Part shown: one piece after another, positions 26,172 to 34,240 of the stretch
How positions within the stretch are numbered: position 1 is the first letter of the stretch
Layout: each line of letters starts with the position of its first letter
Assembly (NCBI RefSeq): GCF_030812775.1
Contig: NZ_JAUSTI010000003.1
Span: 1 to 64,000 of the forward strand
From: Paenibacillus tundrae
GTDB lineage: Bacteria > Bacillota > Bacilli > Paenibacillales > Paenibacillaceae
Direction of reading: 5' to 3'
DNA length: 64,000 nucleotides
Notes under the pieces: model-generated
Seen by the model: only the letters and a program-made list of their open reading frames with translations
Database searches by the model: none
What the model was told of the DNA's origin: nothing
Program-made: the position numbers and the translations under genes

Positions 26172-27875
26172 ATGAGTGCAATTATGGCTGTACAGCTACC
26201 TTTGAAATTTGCTGAGCGAATGAAAACATTGCTTGGTAATGAATTTGAACAATTTATGTCATCATATGATCAGTCCCCACATGCAGGGCTTAGAGTGAAT
26301 ACGTTAAAAATATCCATGGAGTCGTTCGAGCAACTTGCTCCATTCGATTTGCGTCCCATTCCTTGGTGTGGGACAGGTTTTTATGTGCCTCACGGGGTGA
26401 AGCCGGGCTTGCATCCGTATTATCATGCAGGTCTATATTACATTCAAGAACCAAGTGCAATGGCACCTGTTGAATTATTGGGTGTGCAGCCAGGAGACCG
26501 AGTGCTTGATCTTTGTGCTGCGCCAGGCGGGAAGTCTACCCAGATTGCAGCCAAACTGCAAGGTAAGGGTGTGCTGGTAACCAATGATATTCATGCTGAG
26601 CGAACGAAGGCTCTCGCCAAAAATGTGGAATTGTACGGGGTTCGAAATGCAGTTGTGTTGAACGAATCTCCAGAGCGTATCGCAGGTGCATTTGAACATT
26701 ATTTCGATAAGGTCTTAATAGATGCTCCTTGTTCAGGGGAAGGCATGTTCCGCAAGGATGAGGACATGGTGAAATCATGGGAGGATCACTCCATTGATAA
26801 GTGTGTTCTGATGCAACGAGACATTCTAGAGACGGCTGCCAGACTGCTGGCTCCAGGAGGTACGATCGTTTATTCGACATGCACATTTGCGCCTGAGGAA
26901 AATGAAGCAATGATTGCGGAGTTTCTGAAGTTGAATCCTGATTTTGTTGTGAAAGGCATCCCTAAGGAAGCAGGATTTGAGCCGGGTAGACCTGATTGGG
27001 TGCGTCAAACGATGCCGGAAACGGCACAGGAGACAGCCTTGGTATTGGATCAAGTGGCTGGAACAGCGAGATTATGGCCTCATTTGTTAGAAGGGGAAGG
27101 TCATTATGTAGCAGTGTTACAGCATCGGAGTCCATCTTTCACTGGGCAAGATCTGGTGGATTCAGAGGCGGATGACATTGCGGACGGAGTAGCAGATGAT
27201 AGAGTGCATATTGATACTGAGCGTGAATCAGAGCAAGAGCGTTTCATTGCAGCGTCAGCACCCCTTAGTAAAGCAGATCGTAAACGAGAGCGTCTTCTGA
27301 GAACAGAGGCGAGAGAGAACAAACCTAGACAGGACTATGAGGGGAAATCGAAGGGGAAACAGGCGAAAGGAAACGAACGTGGCGGGCGCAAATCAGAGCG
27401 ACGTGGACAGGGTCGTGGAACGGAGCAGTTGGAACCGGAGGTCATCTATAAGCAGTTTGTACAAGACCATCTGGAAATAGAGCTTCCAGGAGAAACGGTG
27501 TATTACGGTGATCGTGTATATCAATCTTCGGTAGGTGCTGAGCGTCTAGAGGGACTTAAAGTCATTCGTCCTGGATGGTTCATGGGAACGGTGAAAAATG
27601 GACGATTTGTGCCATCCCATCCGTTGGCATGTGCGTTGCATAATACAGAGGCAGTGCGAGTGATCAACCTTAATTCTGCAAATGGTGAAGCGGTGAGGTA
27701 TTTAAAAGGAGAGACCTTGAATATTGAGGAGTCTCGGGTTCAGCTCAAGGCGGGAGTAGTTGCCAAGGGTTATACTTTAGTGTGTGTTGATGGTTATGCC
27801 GCTGGCTGGGGAAAATGGCTGGATGGCGTGCTGAAAAATGAATATCCGGCAGGCTGGAGGTGGACATCGGTATGA
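26172..27875 (+). CDS. rRNA (cytosine-C5)-methyltransferase, RsmF/NOL1-NOP2-Sun type
   Basis: SAM-dependent methyltransferase of 567 aa. N-terminal RNA-binding region, then the Rossmann domain with motif I VLDLCAAPGGKST, motif IV with one catalytic Cys in DAPCSGEGMFRKD, and motif VI with the second Cys in VYSTCTFAPEENE. Between about 330 and 430 there is a charged, Arg/Lys/Glu-rich insertion, followed by a C-terminal RsmF-type PUA-like domain (GVLKNEYPAGWRW end). Resembles YebU/RsmF. Two nearby starts are possible (26172 and 26184). It is coupled to the following pseudouridine synthase by an ATGA overlap. Confidence 0.9.
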   Translation: MSAIMAVQLPLKFAERMKTLLGNEFEQFMSSYDQSPHAGLRVNTLKISMESFEQLAPFDLRPIPWCGTGFYVPHGVKPGLHPYYHAGLYYIQEPSAMAPVELLGVQPGDRVLDLCAAPGGKSTQIAAKLQGKGVLVTNDIHAERTKALAKNVELYGVRNAVVLNESPERIAGAFEHYFDKVLIDAPCSGEGMFRKDEDMVKSWEDHSIDKCVLMQRDILETAARLLAPGGTIVYSTCTFAPEENEAMIAEFLKLNPDFVVKGIPKEAGFEPGRPDWVRQTMPETAQETALVLDQVAGTARLWPHLLEGEGHYVAVLQHRSPSFTGQDLVDSEADDIADGVADDRVHIDTERESEQERFIAASAPLSKADRKRERLLRTEARENKPRQDYEGKSKGKQAKGNERGGRKSERRGQGRGTEQLEPEVIYKQFVQDHLEIELPGETVYYGDRVYQSSVGAERLEGLKVIRPGWFMGTVKNGRFVPSHPLACALHNTEAVRVINLNSANGEAVRYLKGETLNIEESRVQLKAGVVAKGYTLVCVDGYAAGWGKWLDGVLKNEYPAGWRWTSV

Positions 27876-28618
27876 GTGGAAAGGGAAAACAGACCTTGCG
27901 TTTGGACAAGATCCTGAGTCATATGGGTGTGGGTACACGAAGTGAACTCAAAAAGTTAGTGAAGCAAGGCCGCATACAAGTGGATGGCAAAGCTGTGAAA
28001 GATAGCGGATTACAGGTGAATCCAGACCTGAATGTCATCGAGGTAGATGGCGAACGGATCGTCTACCGGGAAATGATCTATCTGATGTTGCATAAACCAC
28101 CGGGTGTTGTGTCGGCTACCGAAGATAATAGAGATCGAACGGTATTAGATTTACTGCGTAAAGAAGATCGTGTCTTCAACCCGTTCCCGGTTGGCCGTCT
28201 GGATAAAGACACAGAAGGTTTGCTGATCCTAACCAATGATGGGCCGCTTGCGCATGATCTACTATCCCCACGTAAACACGTTCCTAAGACGTATGAAGCT
28301 CGTGTATTAGGACGAGTGGTTGAAGAGGATATTCGGCAATTCAAGGCAGGTATACAGTTGGATGACGGATATAAAACCTTACCGGCGGATCTAACGATTC
28401 TTCATCACGAAGAGACGGATGAGGGTGTATATTCATCCATATCGTTGATCATTCACGAAGGGAAGTTTCACCAGGTGAAACGTATGTTTCAGGCTGTTGG
28501 CAAACGAGTGGTTTACCTTAAACGAGTAGCCATGGGTGACCTGCAGCTAGCAGACGATCTACCGATGGGCAGCTATCGCGAACTTACCGCAGAAGAGTTA
28601 AATATTCTGCGCAAATAG
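27872..28618 (+). CDS. Pseudouridine synthase, RsuA/RluB family
   Basis: Isomerises uridine in rRNA. The 248-aa product has an N-terminal S4 RNA-binding domain (LDKILSHMGVGTRSELKKLV) and the catalytic domain with GRLDKDTEGLLILTNDG, whose Asp is the family nucleophile. The motif PKTYEARVLG and the KFHQVKRMFQAVGK block match the RsuA/RluB/RluE/RluF group. The ATG at 27872 follows GGAGGTGG and overlaps the stop of the methyltransferase gene, so both act on rRNA in one operon. The next base after its stop codon begins the GC-rich repeat array. Confidence 0.93.
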   Translation: MSGKGKQTLRLDKILSHMGVGTRSELKKLVKQGRIQVDGKAVKDSGLQVNPDLNVIEVDGERIVYREMIYLMLHKPPGVVSATEDNRDRTVLDLLRKEDRVFNPFPVGRLDKDTEGLLILTNDGPLAHDLLSPRKHVPKTYEARVLGRVVEEDIRQFKAGIQLDDGYKTLPADLTILHHEETDEGVYSSISLIIHEGKFHQVKRMFQAVGKRVVYLKRVAMGDLQLADDLPMGSYRELTAEELNILRK

Positions 28619-29058
28619 GCTCCCGCCCTTCGCGAAGCGGAGCAGGGAGCTCTGGGCAAGGAGCGAAGCCTTGCCCCCGCGCCAAAGGCGCAAGCTCCCG
28701 CCCTTCGCGAAGCGGAGCAGGGAGCCTGGGCAAGGAGCGAAGCCTTGCCCCCAGCGCCAAAGGCGCAAAAGCTCCCGCCCTTCGCGGAGCGGAGCAGGGA
28801 GCCTGGGCAAGGAGCGAAGCCTTCCCCCCAGCGCCAAAGGCGCAAAGCTCCCGCCCTTCGCGAAGCGGAGCAGGGAGCCCCGGGCAAGAGGCGAAGCCTT
28901 GCCCCCAGCGCCAAAGGCGCAAAGCTCCCGCCCTTCGCGAAGCGGAGCAGGGAGCCCCGGGCAAGAGGCGAAGCCTTGCCCCCAGCGCCAAAGGCGCAAA
29001 GCTCCCGCCCTTCGCGAAGCGGAGCAGGGAGCTCCGGGCAAGAGGCGAAGCCTTGCCC
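28619..29058. repeat. GC-rich tandem array of three-hairpin units (about 5.7 x 75-77 bp)
   Basis: Units begin at 28619, 28694, 28771, 28847, 28924 and 29001; the last is truncated. Each starts with GCTCCCGCCC and holds three inverted repeats: GCTCCC..GGGAGC (with the perfect palindrome CTTCGCGAAG inside), GGGCAAGG..CCTTGCCC, and GCGCC-AAA-GGCGC. Units 4 and 5 are identical; units 4-6 share a variant middle stem (GGGCAAGAGGCGAAGCC) that still pairs. There is no spacer between units, so it is not CRISPR. Stop-free frames of 100-260 codons on both strands are a by-product of base composition, have no ribosome binding site and should not be annotated as genes. Confidence 0.95.
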
Positions 29059-29156
29059 GAAATGGTCCCAGTAAGCTTGGGCAGGGTCGCCGCTATATTT
29101 AGCGGTGATCCTGGCAGACAAGCGCTCCCACACCAAACGTTACATAGCAAGACCCG

Positions 29157-29237
29157 ACCCACCGCCGCTTCCGCAAACCCTCCCTTCCGAGGGCAGAGCC
29201 CTCTGGGGCCCTCTCGGAAGGGAGGGTTTGGGTGGGT
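29157..29237. repeat. Long GC-rich inverted repeat
   Basis: Arms CAAACCCTCCCTTCCGA (29174-29190) and TCGGAAGGGAGGGTTTG (29214-29230) match perfectly. The loop holds further pairing GAGGGC/GCCCTC. Outer ACCCACC/GGTGGGT extends the stem across a 10-base bulge. It ends about 30 bases before the HAD gene start and has no T tract. Confidence 0.9.
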
Positions 29238-29269
29238 GCGATCCCCCCTATTTAAGGAGTGAATACACA

Positions 29270-30073
29270 ATGACATATAAATTAATTGCACTTGATGTCG
29301 ATGGAACATTGCTGAATGATCATCATGAACTAACTGAGATGACACAAGAAACCTTGATTCGTGCATCCCGTCAAGGGATAGAGATTGTGCTGTGCTCAGG
29401 CAGAGGACCAGCCAACACGATTCCTTTTATGGAGCAGATGGGTTTGGCAGGCTATGTGATAACACATAACGGAGCGGTAACTGCTGAAGTAAGCACACGT
29501 GAAATTATTCATCGTTTTGCGATGGAGGGTCAGGGGCTAGAGCCGTTTATCACCTATTGTCGGGAGAATGGAGTTCATTTTGACATTAACACGGCATTTG
29601 GATTATATGTGGATCAGCCGGAAGGGCTGGAATTGCAAGTACAAGAGATGTATCGCAACTTTATGATGAAGCCACAACAGTTGCCCCAGTGGGCAGATCT
29701 AACTGAACCACTTGTCAAATTTACGGCCTTTGGACCGTTAGAGCAAATGAACACAGTACAGCAAGAGTGGGGGAACTGGAATCTTCCTTACTACATGACA
29801 CGTAGTGGAGACTTTTTCATTGATCTGATGCACCCCGAAGCAACCAAAGGTACAGCATTGAAAAGATTAGCTGAATCCAAAGGCATTCAGCCCTCTGAAG
29901 TAATGGCTATTGGTAATTATTATAATGATATAACGATGCTGACCTATGCAGGCAAAGGAATTGCGATGGACAATTCTCCTGATGAAGTGAAAGCAGCTGC
30001 AGATGAAGTGACACTTTCGAACAATGAGCAGGGCGTGGCACATTCAATTCGAAAGCATGTATTAGGAGAATAG
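29270..30073 (+). CDS. Cof-type HAD-IIB family phosphatase
   Basis: Cytosolic sugar- or nucleotide-phosphate phosphatase of 267 aa. Motif I is IALDVDGTLLND (Asp nucleophile and acid/base), motif II CSGRG, then a C2B cap domain (about 85-190), motif III Lys in GTALKRL, and motif IV IGNYYNDITMLTYAG. In motif IV the usual GDxxND reads GNYYND, an Asn in place of the first Asp. The ATG at 29270 follows AAGGAGTGA. Upstream codons in this frame run through the inverted repeat and are not part of the protein. Substrate unknown. Confidence 0.9.
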   Translation: MTYKLIALDVDGTLLNDHHELTEMTQETLIRASRQGIEIVLCSGRGPANTIPFMEQMGLAGYVITHNGAVTAEVSTREIIHRFAMEGQGLEPFITYCRENGVHFDINTAFGLYVDQPEGLELQVQEMYRNFMMKPQQLPQWADLTEPLVKFTAFGPLEQMNTVQQEWGNWNLPYYMTRSGDFFIDLMHPEATKGTALKRLAESKGIQPSEVMAIGNYYNDITMLTYAGKGIAMDNSPDEVKAAADEVTLSNNEQGVAHSIRKHVLGE

Positions 30074-30182
30074 GATCAAACTGAACGTACGAACTAGAAA
30101 ACGCTAAGGGTTGATCTCATAATCTACTGTCTTATTGGGCAACCTAAGAGAATAATCTTAGAAGACCAAGGAGGACGGATTC

Positions 30183-31313
30183 ATGGAACTACATGTGGAG
30201 CTCATTCCGAATCTGCGAACATTAGGCGGCGAAGTACTGGATGTTATGGTACATGGTCAATACGTAGGTTCGCTTTTAGTCGTGTATAGAGAGAATGATC
30301 GTTTATCGGGAAGTCTTCAATTGGAACGTGGATCGCTAACGGAAGCATCTGAAGAAATCGTTATGGACAAAGTACATGAATATGTTCGTGCGCTTGTTGA
30401 TGCGGTGGAAGCTGATTATTATGAAGTGTTAGTCAACTGTGGAACACTGCGTTCGGTGTTGCTGAAACCGGATACCGAGGTTGAGGTGGAATGGTACGAA
30501 GATGAGAACCGATATGATAGGGATTACGATGATACAGATGTGAGTGCGATTCAGATCATTCCCGGCTCGCAAGATGAATCTTTTACATATCAGGATCAGG
30601 AGCATCTGCTGGAGATGGAACTCGTATCAGCGGGACGCAACATATCGACGTATGTATTTAATGATGTACAAGGTCAGGAACTTGCCGAAGCGACGCTGAA
30701 ACAGTATGGAGCAGATGTCCAAGGTGAAATTCACTGGTATGACGAGCCGGATGAACAACAGCAAGAGATTGCTGCAGAGTTACTTGTGCGAGAGTTGGAT
30801 GAAGAGTTGATCGATACGATTACGATTCACTTCTGGCATCAGGGGAACCAATTCGATTCGGTAGAGTGGGTACACCGTGACTTTGCTGGGGAAGATGACC
30901 ATGAAGATGATGTAACTTCGGATGACGAATACCAAACAGTTGGTGCTCTAAGCAATGCTTCTCACTACGATACAACAGGTCGAACTGTAGATGAGATGCA
31001 AGACAGAGAGGTAGAGGAAGATGCGGAGGATATCTCTTATGTCATGCTTGTACGCAAAGACCGAGAGTTCCGTGAGTACGCACTGTACCTTCAGGAACGT
31101 GGTGGACTGCCGGTGGGAACAGCTACAATTGACACTTCACATCCGGATCTAACCGGATATATGGATTATCAGATTCCGGGTACCAATGTGCAGCGACAGA
31201 GCTTAGTCGAGGTGCTTCTGAAGGAACTGGACAAAGAGCTTGAGTTCGATACGTTGCATCTGACGATGTTATACCGCAACCAGATTATTGATGAAGCGAG
31301 GATTGACAGGTAA
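30183..31313 (+). CDS. Acidic protein of unknown function with three related modules (376 aa)
   Basis: I do not recognise the family. No signal peptide or membrane helix. Three stretches of about 65-80 residues, at roughly 20-90, 150-225 and 295-365, share a pattern: beta-rich start, a Gly-x-(L/A) turn, a polar strand, then a helix with the pattern L..ELd.ELiDT and a final strand (compare VRELDEELIDTITIHFWHQG and LKELDKELEFDTLHLTMLYR; module 1 is more diverged, VRALVDAVEADYYEVLV). The linkers are very acidic (YEDENRYDRDYDDTDV; GEDDHEDDVTSDDE). AAGGAGGACGG precedes the ATG. A terminator overlaps the stop. It is probably cytosolic; no function can be assigned. Confidence 0.8.
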   Translation: MELHVELIPNLRTLGGEVLDVMVHGQYVGSLLVVYRENDRLSGSLQLERGSLTEASEEIVMDKVHEYVRALVDAVEADYYEVLVNCGTLRSVLLKPDTEVEVEWYEDENRYDRDYDDTDVSAIQIIPGSQDESFTYQDQEHLLEMELVSAGRNISTYVFNDVQGQELAEATLKQYGADVQGEIHWYDEPDEQQQEIAAELLVRELDEELIDTITIHFWHQGNQFDSVEWVHRDFAGEDDHEDDVTSDDEYQTVGALSNASHYDTTGRTVDEMQDREVEEDAEDISYVMLVRKDREFREYALYLQERGGLPVGTATIDTSHPDLTGYMDYQIPGTNVQRQSLVEVLLKELDKELEFDTLHLTMLYRNQIIDEARIDR

Positions 31314-31340
31314 AGGGCTACGGCTCTTTACCTTTTTTAT
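31309..31340 (+). terminator. Terminator overlapping the stop of the 376-aa gene
   Basis: GGTAAAGgGC - TACG - GCtCTTTACC then TTTTTT; the stop codon lies inside the left arm. Confidence 0.85.
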
Positions 31341-31414
31341 TTGCTTTTTTGACGAAATATACATTTCCGGGTATAGTTCCATTATTCATTAGAGACAAAG
31401 GAGTGCGGAGAAAG

Positions 31415-31963
31415 ATGGAGCGATCATTTACAATCATCCAAGATATCATTAACGAAGACTTTCGAGTTAAGTTGGCAGAGCCAAAAGATACGGAGGCGGT
31501 CATGGCTCTTCTAACAGAGACGGCGGAATGGCTGCGTAGTCAGGGTTCAAACCAGTGGAGTGCCCTACTAGAGGGAGAGGATTCGCATGATACGGAAGGC
31601 GCTATTCGGCGTGGTGATGTTTTTGTGTTCAAAAAAGGCGCTGAAGTCGCTGGAATGGTCATTCTGATGCGTAAGCCGAGTGCTTGGGACAGTAAACTAT
31701 GGGGAACGAGAGCACATACGAAAGATGGAGCAGTTTATTTGCACCGCCTAGCCATTCGTAGAAAGTATGCTAAGACAGGTCTTGGACGTAGTATATTGGA
31801 CTGGGCGACCGAAGGCATTCAGTTTGAGGATAAACACACGATGCGATTGGATTGTGGTGCGGACAATGCGACACTCAATGCGTTTTACGTTCGTCATGGT
31901 TACACGTTTGTAGGTGAAACTGAGGGATATAGCACGTATGAGAAGTCTTTAGGATTGAATTAA
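31415..31963 (+). CDS. GNAT-family N-acetyltransferase
   Basis: Acyl-CoA-dependent acetyltransferase of 182 aa. GNAT core: VKLAEPKDTEAVMALL (beta1-alpha1), then VYLHRLAIRRKYAKTGLGRSI, containing the acetyl-CoA pyrophosphate loop of the R/Q-x-x-G-x-G type (KTGLG), and a C-terminal NATLNAFYVRHGYTFVGE. Substrate cannot be predicted. The ATG at 31415 is preceded by AAAGGAGTGCGG. Single gene. Confidence 0.88.
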   Translation: MERSFTIIQDIINEDFRVKLAEPKDTEAVMALLTETAEWLRSQGSNQWSALLEGEDSHDTEGAIRRGDVFVFKKGAEVAGMVILMRKPSAWDSKLWGTRAHTKDGAVYLHRLAIRRKYAKTGLGRSILDWATEGIQFEDKHTMRLDCGADNATLNAFYVRHGYTFVGETEGYSTYEKSLGLN

Positions 31964-32001
31964 TGTTAAGTTGATTGCGTACTGAATAAAATAAATATAC
32001 G

Positions 32002-32040
32002 GAGCCGGGAGCGTAGATAACAGCTCACCGGCTCTTATTA
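32002..32040 (+). terminator. Probable terminator of the GNAT gene
   Basis: GAGCCGGgAGC ... GCTcaCCGGCTC followed by TTATTATGT; the T tract is interrupted. Confidence 0.55.
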
Positions 32041-32209
32041 TGTAACGTATAATGATAAAGAGAGAAATGACTCATCATGTAACATGTTATCCCAGTGTAA
32101 GAAGAATGGAGAGGAAATGTTCAGTTATTGCTTTACTGAACATACGTTCTAATATATCATAATTGAAGATGTACTTATAAGATCGAAGCAAGAAAGGGGG
32201 AAACTAACG

Positions 32210-33346
32210 GTGAAATTGCTGCAGGCGCTATTCTTTCCTCCGGAGCAGCCCGGAGGTGTATCCTCTATGATACCGTATATGCAAGAGAGGTTCACAGCTC
32301 CCCGATGGGAGATGGATCTGTTCTCGCTACCCAAACGTATTCGCAACAAAGGTAGAGAAGATATTGCTTTTGAGACGTTCGATTGGACACTGTATCAGGA
32401 CAGTCCGATTGTTCAGAAATATATGCAAACGTATCGTGATTACTTATGGTGGACGAAATTACGAATTCAGAAGCCGTATGATCTCATCCACGCACATCAT
32501 CCAATAGCCGGTCTTGCGATGAAAAAGGTTTTCCCAGACACACCTCTCATTCAAACGATTCACTCCAGTTATGAACGAGAGTTGATTTTGAATGGTCGGA
32601 TCGAGCCCGATGGATTGGAACATCAATTCCTGGTGGCGATTTACCGTGAGTTGGAGCATCAAGCAGAGCGGTTGTTAACCGTGTCTGACTCGTTCCGTCG
32701 TTATTTGGGTGCTTATGTTCAACAACCGGATACCATCGGCATTATACCGAATGGATTCGATGAAAAAAGGTTTAAACCGATTGCGCATGACAATGCCATC
32801 CCACAGTTAGTTACCGTATGTCGCCTTGTGCCGGCCAAAGGTCTGGATATTCTGTTCAAGGCATGCGCGGAACTCAAGGATCGAGGACTAGATTACGTTC
32901 TTCATATTATCGGAGATGGACCAATTCGCCCTGATCTGGAGGAGTTGGCACAGCGCCTTGGGATATATAACGAAACGATATTTTATGGTTACACGCTGCA
33001 TCCTGAGGAATTTATGCCGTTCTTTGATATTTTTGTACTTCCTTCACGTGCGGAGGCCTTCGGATCTGTCTTTGCAGAGGCTGCACTGAGCTGTCTAGCG
33101 TTAGTTGGTACAGATGTTGGAGGAATTCCTGAACAGATTGAGAATGGTAGTAACGGACTGTTGGTTCCTTCGGAGGACCCGTCTGCGCTTGCAGAAGCTT
33201 TAGAGAAGGTGATGGTCGACCCAGCTTATCGTTATGAGCTTGCACGCTCAGCATGTGAGAAGGCGAAGACGCATTATTCTCTAGGTAGATCAGTCAATGA
33301 ACTGAAAAAAATGTATTTGCAATTCGCTAAACCCTCTTTAACCTAA
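32210..33346 (+). CDS. Glycosyltransferase family 4
   Basis: GT-B fold, retaining glycosyltransferase of 378 aa. N-terminal acceptor domain (LFFPPEQPGGVSSMIPYM, with the Gly-rich loop; DLIHAHHPIAG), and C-terminal nucleotide-sugar domain with VTVCRLVPAKGLDILFKA, HIIGDGP and the E-x7-E motif in AEAFGSVFAEAALSC. Likely builds a surface glycan or glycolipid. GTG start after AAGGGGGA. No other glycan genes adjoin it. Confidence 0.9.
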   Translation: MKLLQALFFPPEQPGGVSSMIPYMQERFTAPRWEMDLFSLPKRIRNKGREDIAFETFDWTLYQDSPIVQKYMQTYRDYLWWTKLRIQKPYDLIHAHHPIAGLAMKKVFPDTPLIQTIHSSYERELILNGRIEPDGLEHQFLVAIYRELEHQAERLLTVSDSFRRYLGAYVQQPDTIGIIPNGFDEKRFKPIAHDNAIPQLVTVCRLVPAKGLDILFKACAELKDRGLDYVLHIIGDGPIRPDLEELAQRLGIYNETIFYGYTLHPEEFMPFFDIFVLPSRAEAFGSVFAEAALSCLALVGTDVGGIPEQIENGSNGLLVPSEDPSALAEALEKVMVDPAYRYELARSACEKAKTHYSLGRSVNELKKMYLQFAKPSLT

Positions 33347-33368
33347 TAAAATAACGATATCTTAGAAG

Positions 33369-33419
33369 AACACAACATAATTGCTGGTACATAAGCAGTT
33401 ATGCTGTGTTTTTTATTTT
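33369..33419 (+). terminator. Terminator of the glycosyltransferase gene
   Basis: ACACAaCATAAtTGCT - GGTACATA - AGCAgTTATGcTGTGT followed by TTTTTATTTT. Confidence 0.8.
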
Positions 33420-33557
33420 CTGACTTTATGGTTAAGTTCTAAATAGTAGTCATTAATAGCGTGTATTAAAAAGATAGATGCGAATGTGTACTACAAATTA
33501 GATACTTACTGAATTGAAATGTTCAATTCGAAGGAAAGGGAGGAAGGGAGTTTGAAG

Positions 33558-34136
33558 ATGTTTGCTAAACCTCTTATAGCCTGTACGACCATAATAATGC
33601 TTCTCATTGCTGGATGTACTGATCTGAATCATCGTGGACAATCCAAGGAATTAAGTGATATGGAAAGTAAGATTGCGTATCAGCCTGACGTATTTTTAAC
33701 GGATGTGGTGAACGATCATTTCAACATTACAGCTACGATTAACTATCGTAATAAGGAAAATGTGGAGCATATCATTTACGAAATGTTCATTGAAGAACCC
33801 AAAGTGAAGATGGAACAGCTGCAAATGAGCTTTCATCTTCATCCACAAATGCTGAGTAAAATAGGTACAACCACCATTTTTGAATCAAATGTCATCTTTG
33901 ATAACCTACCAACAATTGCACCACATGGCACAAGTACAAGGGCATCCCTATTTAGGGCGTTCTTGTTAGATCCATCGAAGGTAGATCAAGAGACATTGGA
34001 GATTTATACAGATATGTACGTGAAGTTAAGCTATCAAGTAGATCGAGAAGAGTATGTTCATTATTTCAAGTTAAACGCAGAGCCCTCTGATGAGCTTGTG
34101 AATGTTCTTCATAATACAGCGATGACGCTGAATTGA
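33558..34136 (+). CDS. Putative lipoprotein of unknown function
   Basis: Signal peptide MFAKPLIACTTIIMLLIAGC with a lipobox ending in Cys (LLIAGC), so a membrane-anchored lipoprotein of about 192 aa. The mature part has a predicted beta-sandwich character (VNDHFNITATINYRNKENV) with no catalytic motif that I recognise. The ATG at 33558 lies after GGAAGGGAG; the TTG two codons earlier is equally possible. Upstream codons in the frame read through the ribosome binding site and are excluded. Confidence 0.8.
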   Translation: MFAKPLIACTTIIMLLIAGCTDLNHRGQSKELSDMESKIAYQPDVFLTDVVNDHFNITATINYRNKENVEHIIYEMFIEEPKVKMEQLQMSFHLHPQMLSKIGTTTIFESNVIFDNLPTIAPHGTSTRASLFRAFLLDPSKVDQETLEIYTDMYVKLSYQVDREEYVHYFKLNAEPSDELVNVLHNTAMTLN

Positions 34137-34169
34137 CCTTTTAAAACTAAACGATCGAAAAAAATAAAA

Positions 34170-34218
34170 TAAAAACCGACTCTTAAAATAAATGAATTAT
34201 CTTAGAGTCGGTCTATTC
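34170..34218 (-). terminator. Terminator of the ykvI-like gene
   Basis: ACCGACTCT / AGAGTCGGT arms followed on the minus strand by a long T-rich stretch (TTTTTATTTTATTTTTTTC). Confidence 0.8.
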
Positions 34219-34240
34219 AGCTCAAGTTGCCACAAAGGGA

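Noticed and set aside
28619-29058. CRISPR array
   Set aside because: Units abut with no unique spacers, and no cas genes are in the window.
28573-29366. Several long open reading frames (up to 260 codons) on both strands across the repeat array
   Set aside because: They exist because the GC-rich repeat has no stop codons in several frames. Translations are repetitive Leu/Arg/Ala/Gly-rich strings that shift frame between units, with no ribosome binding site or domain.
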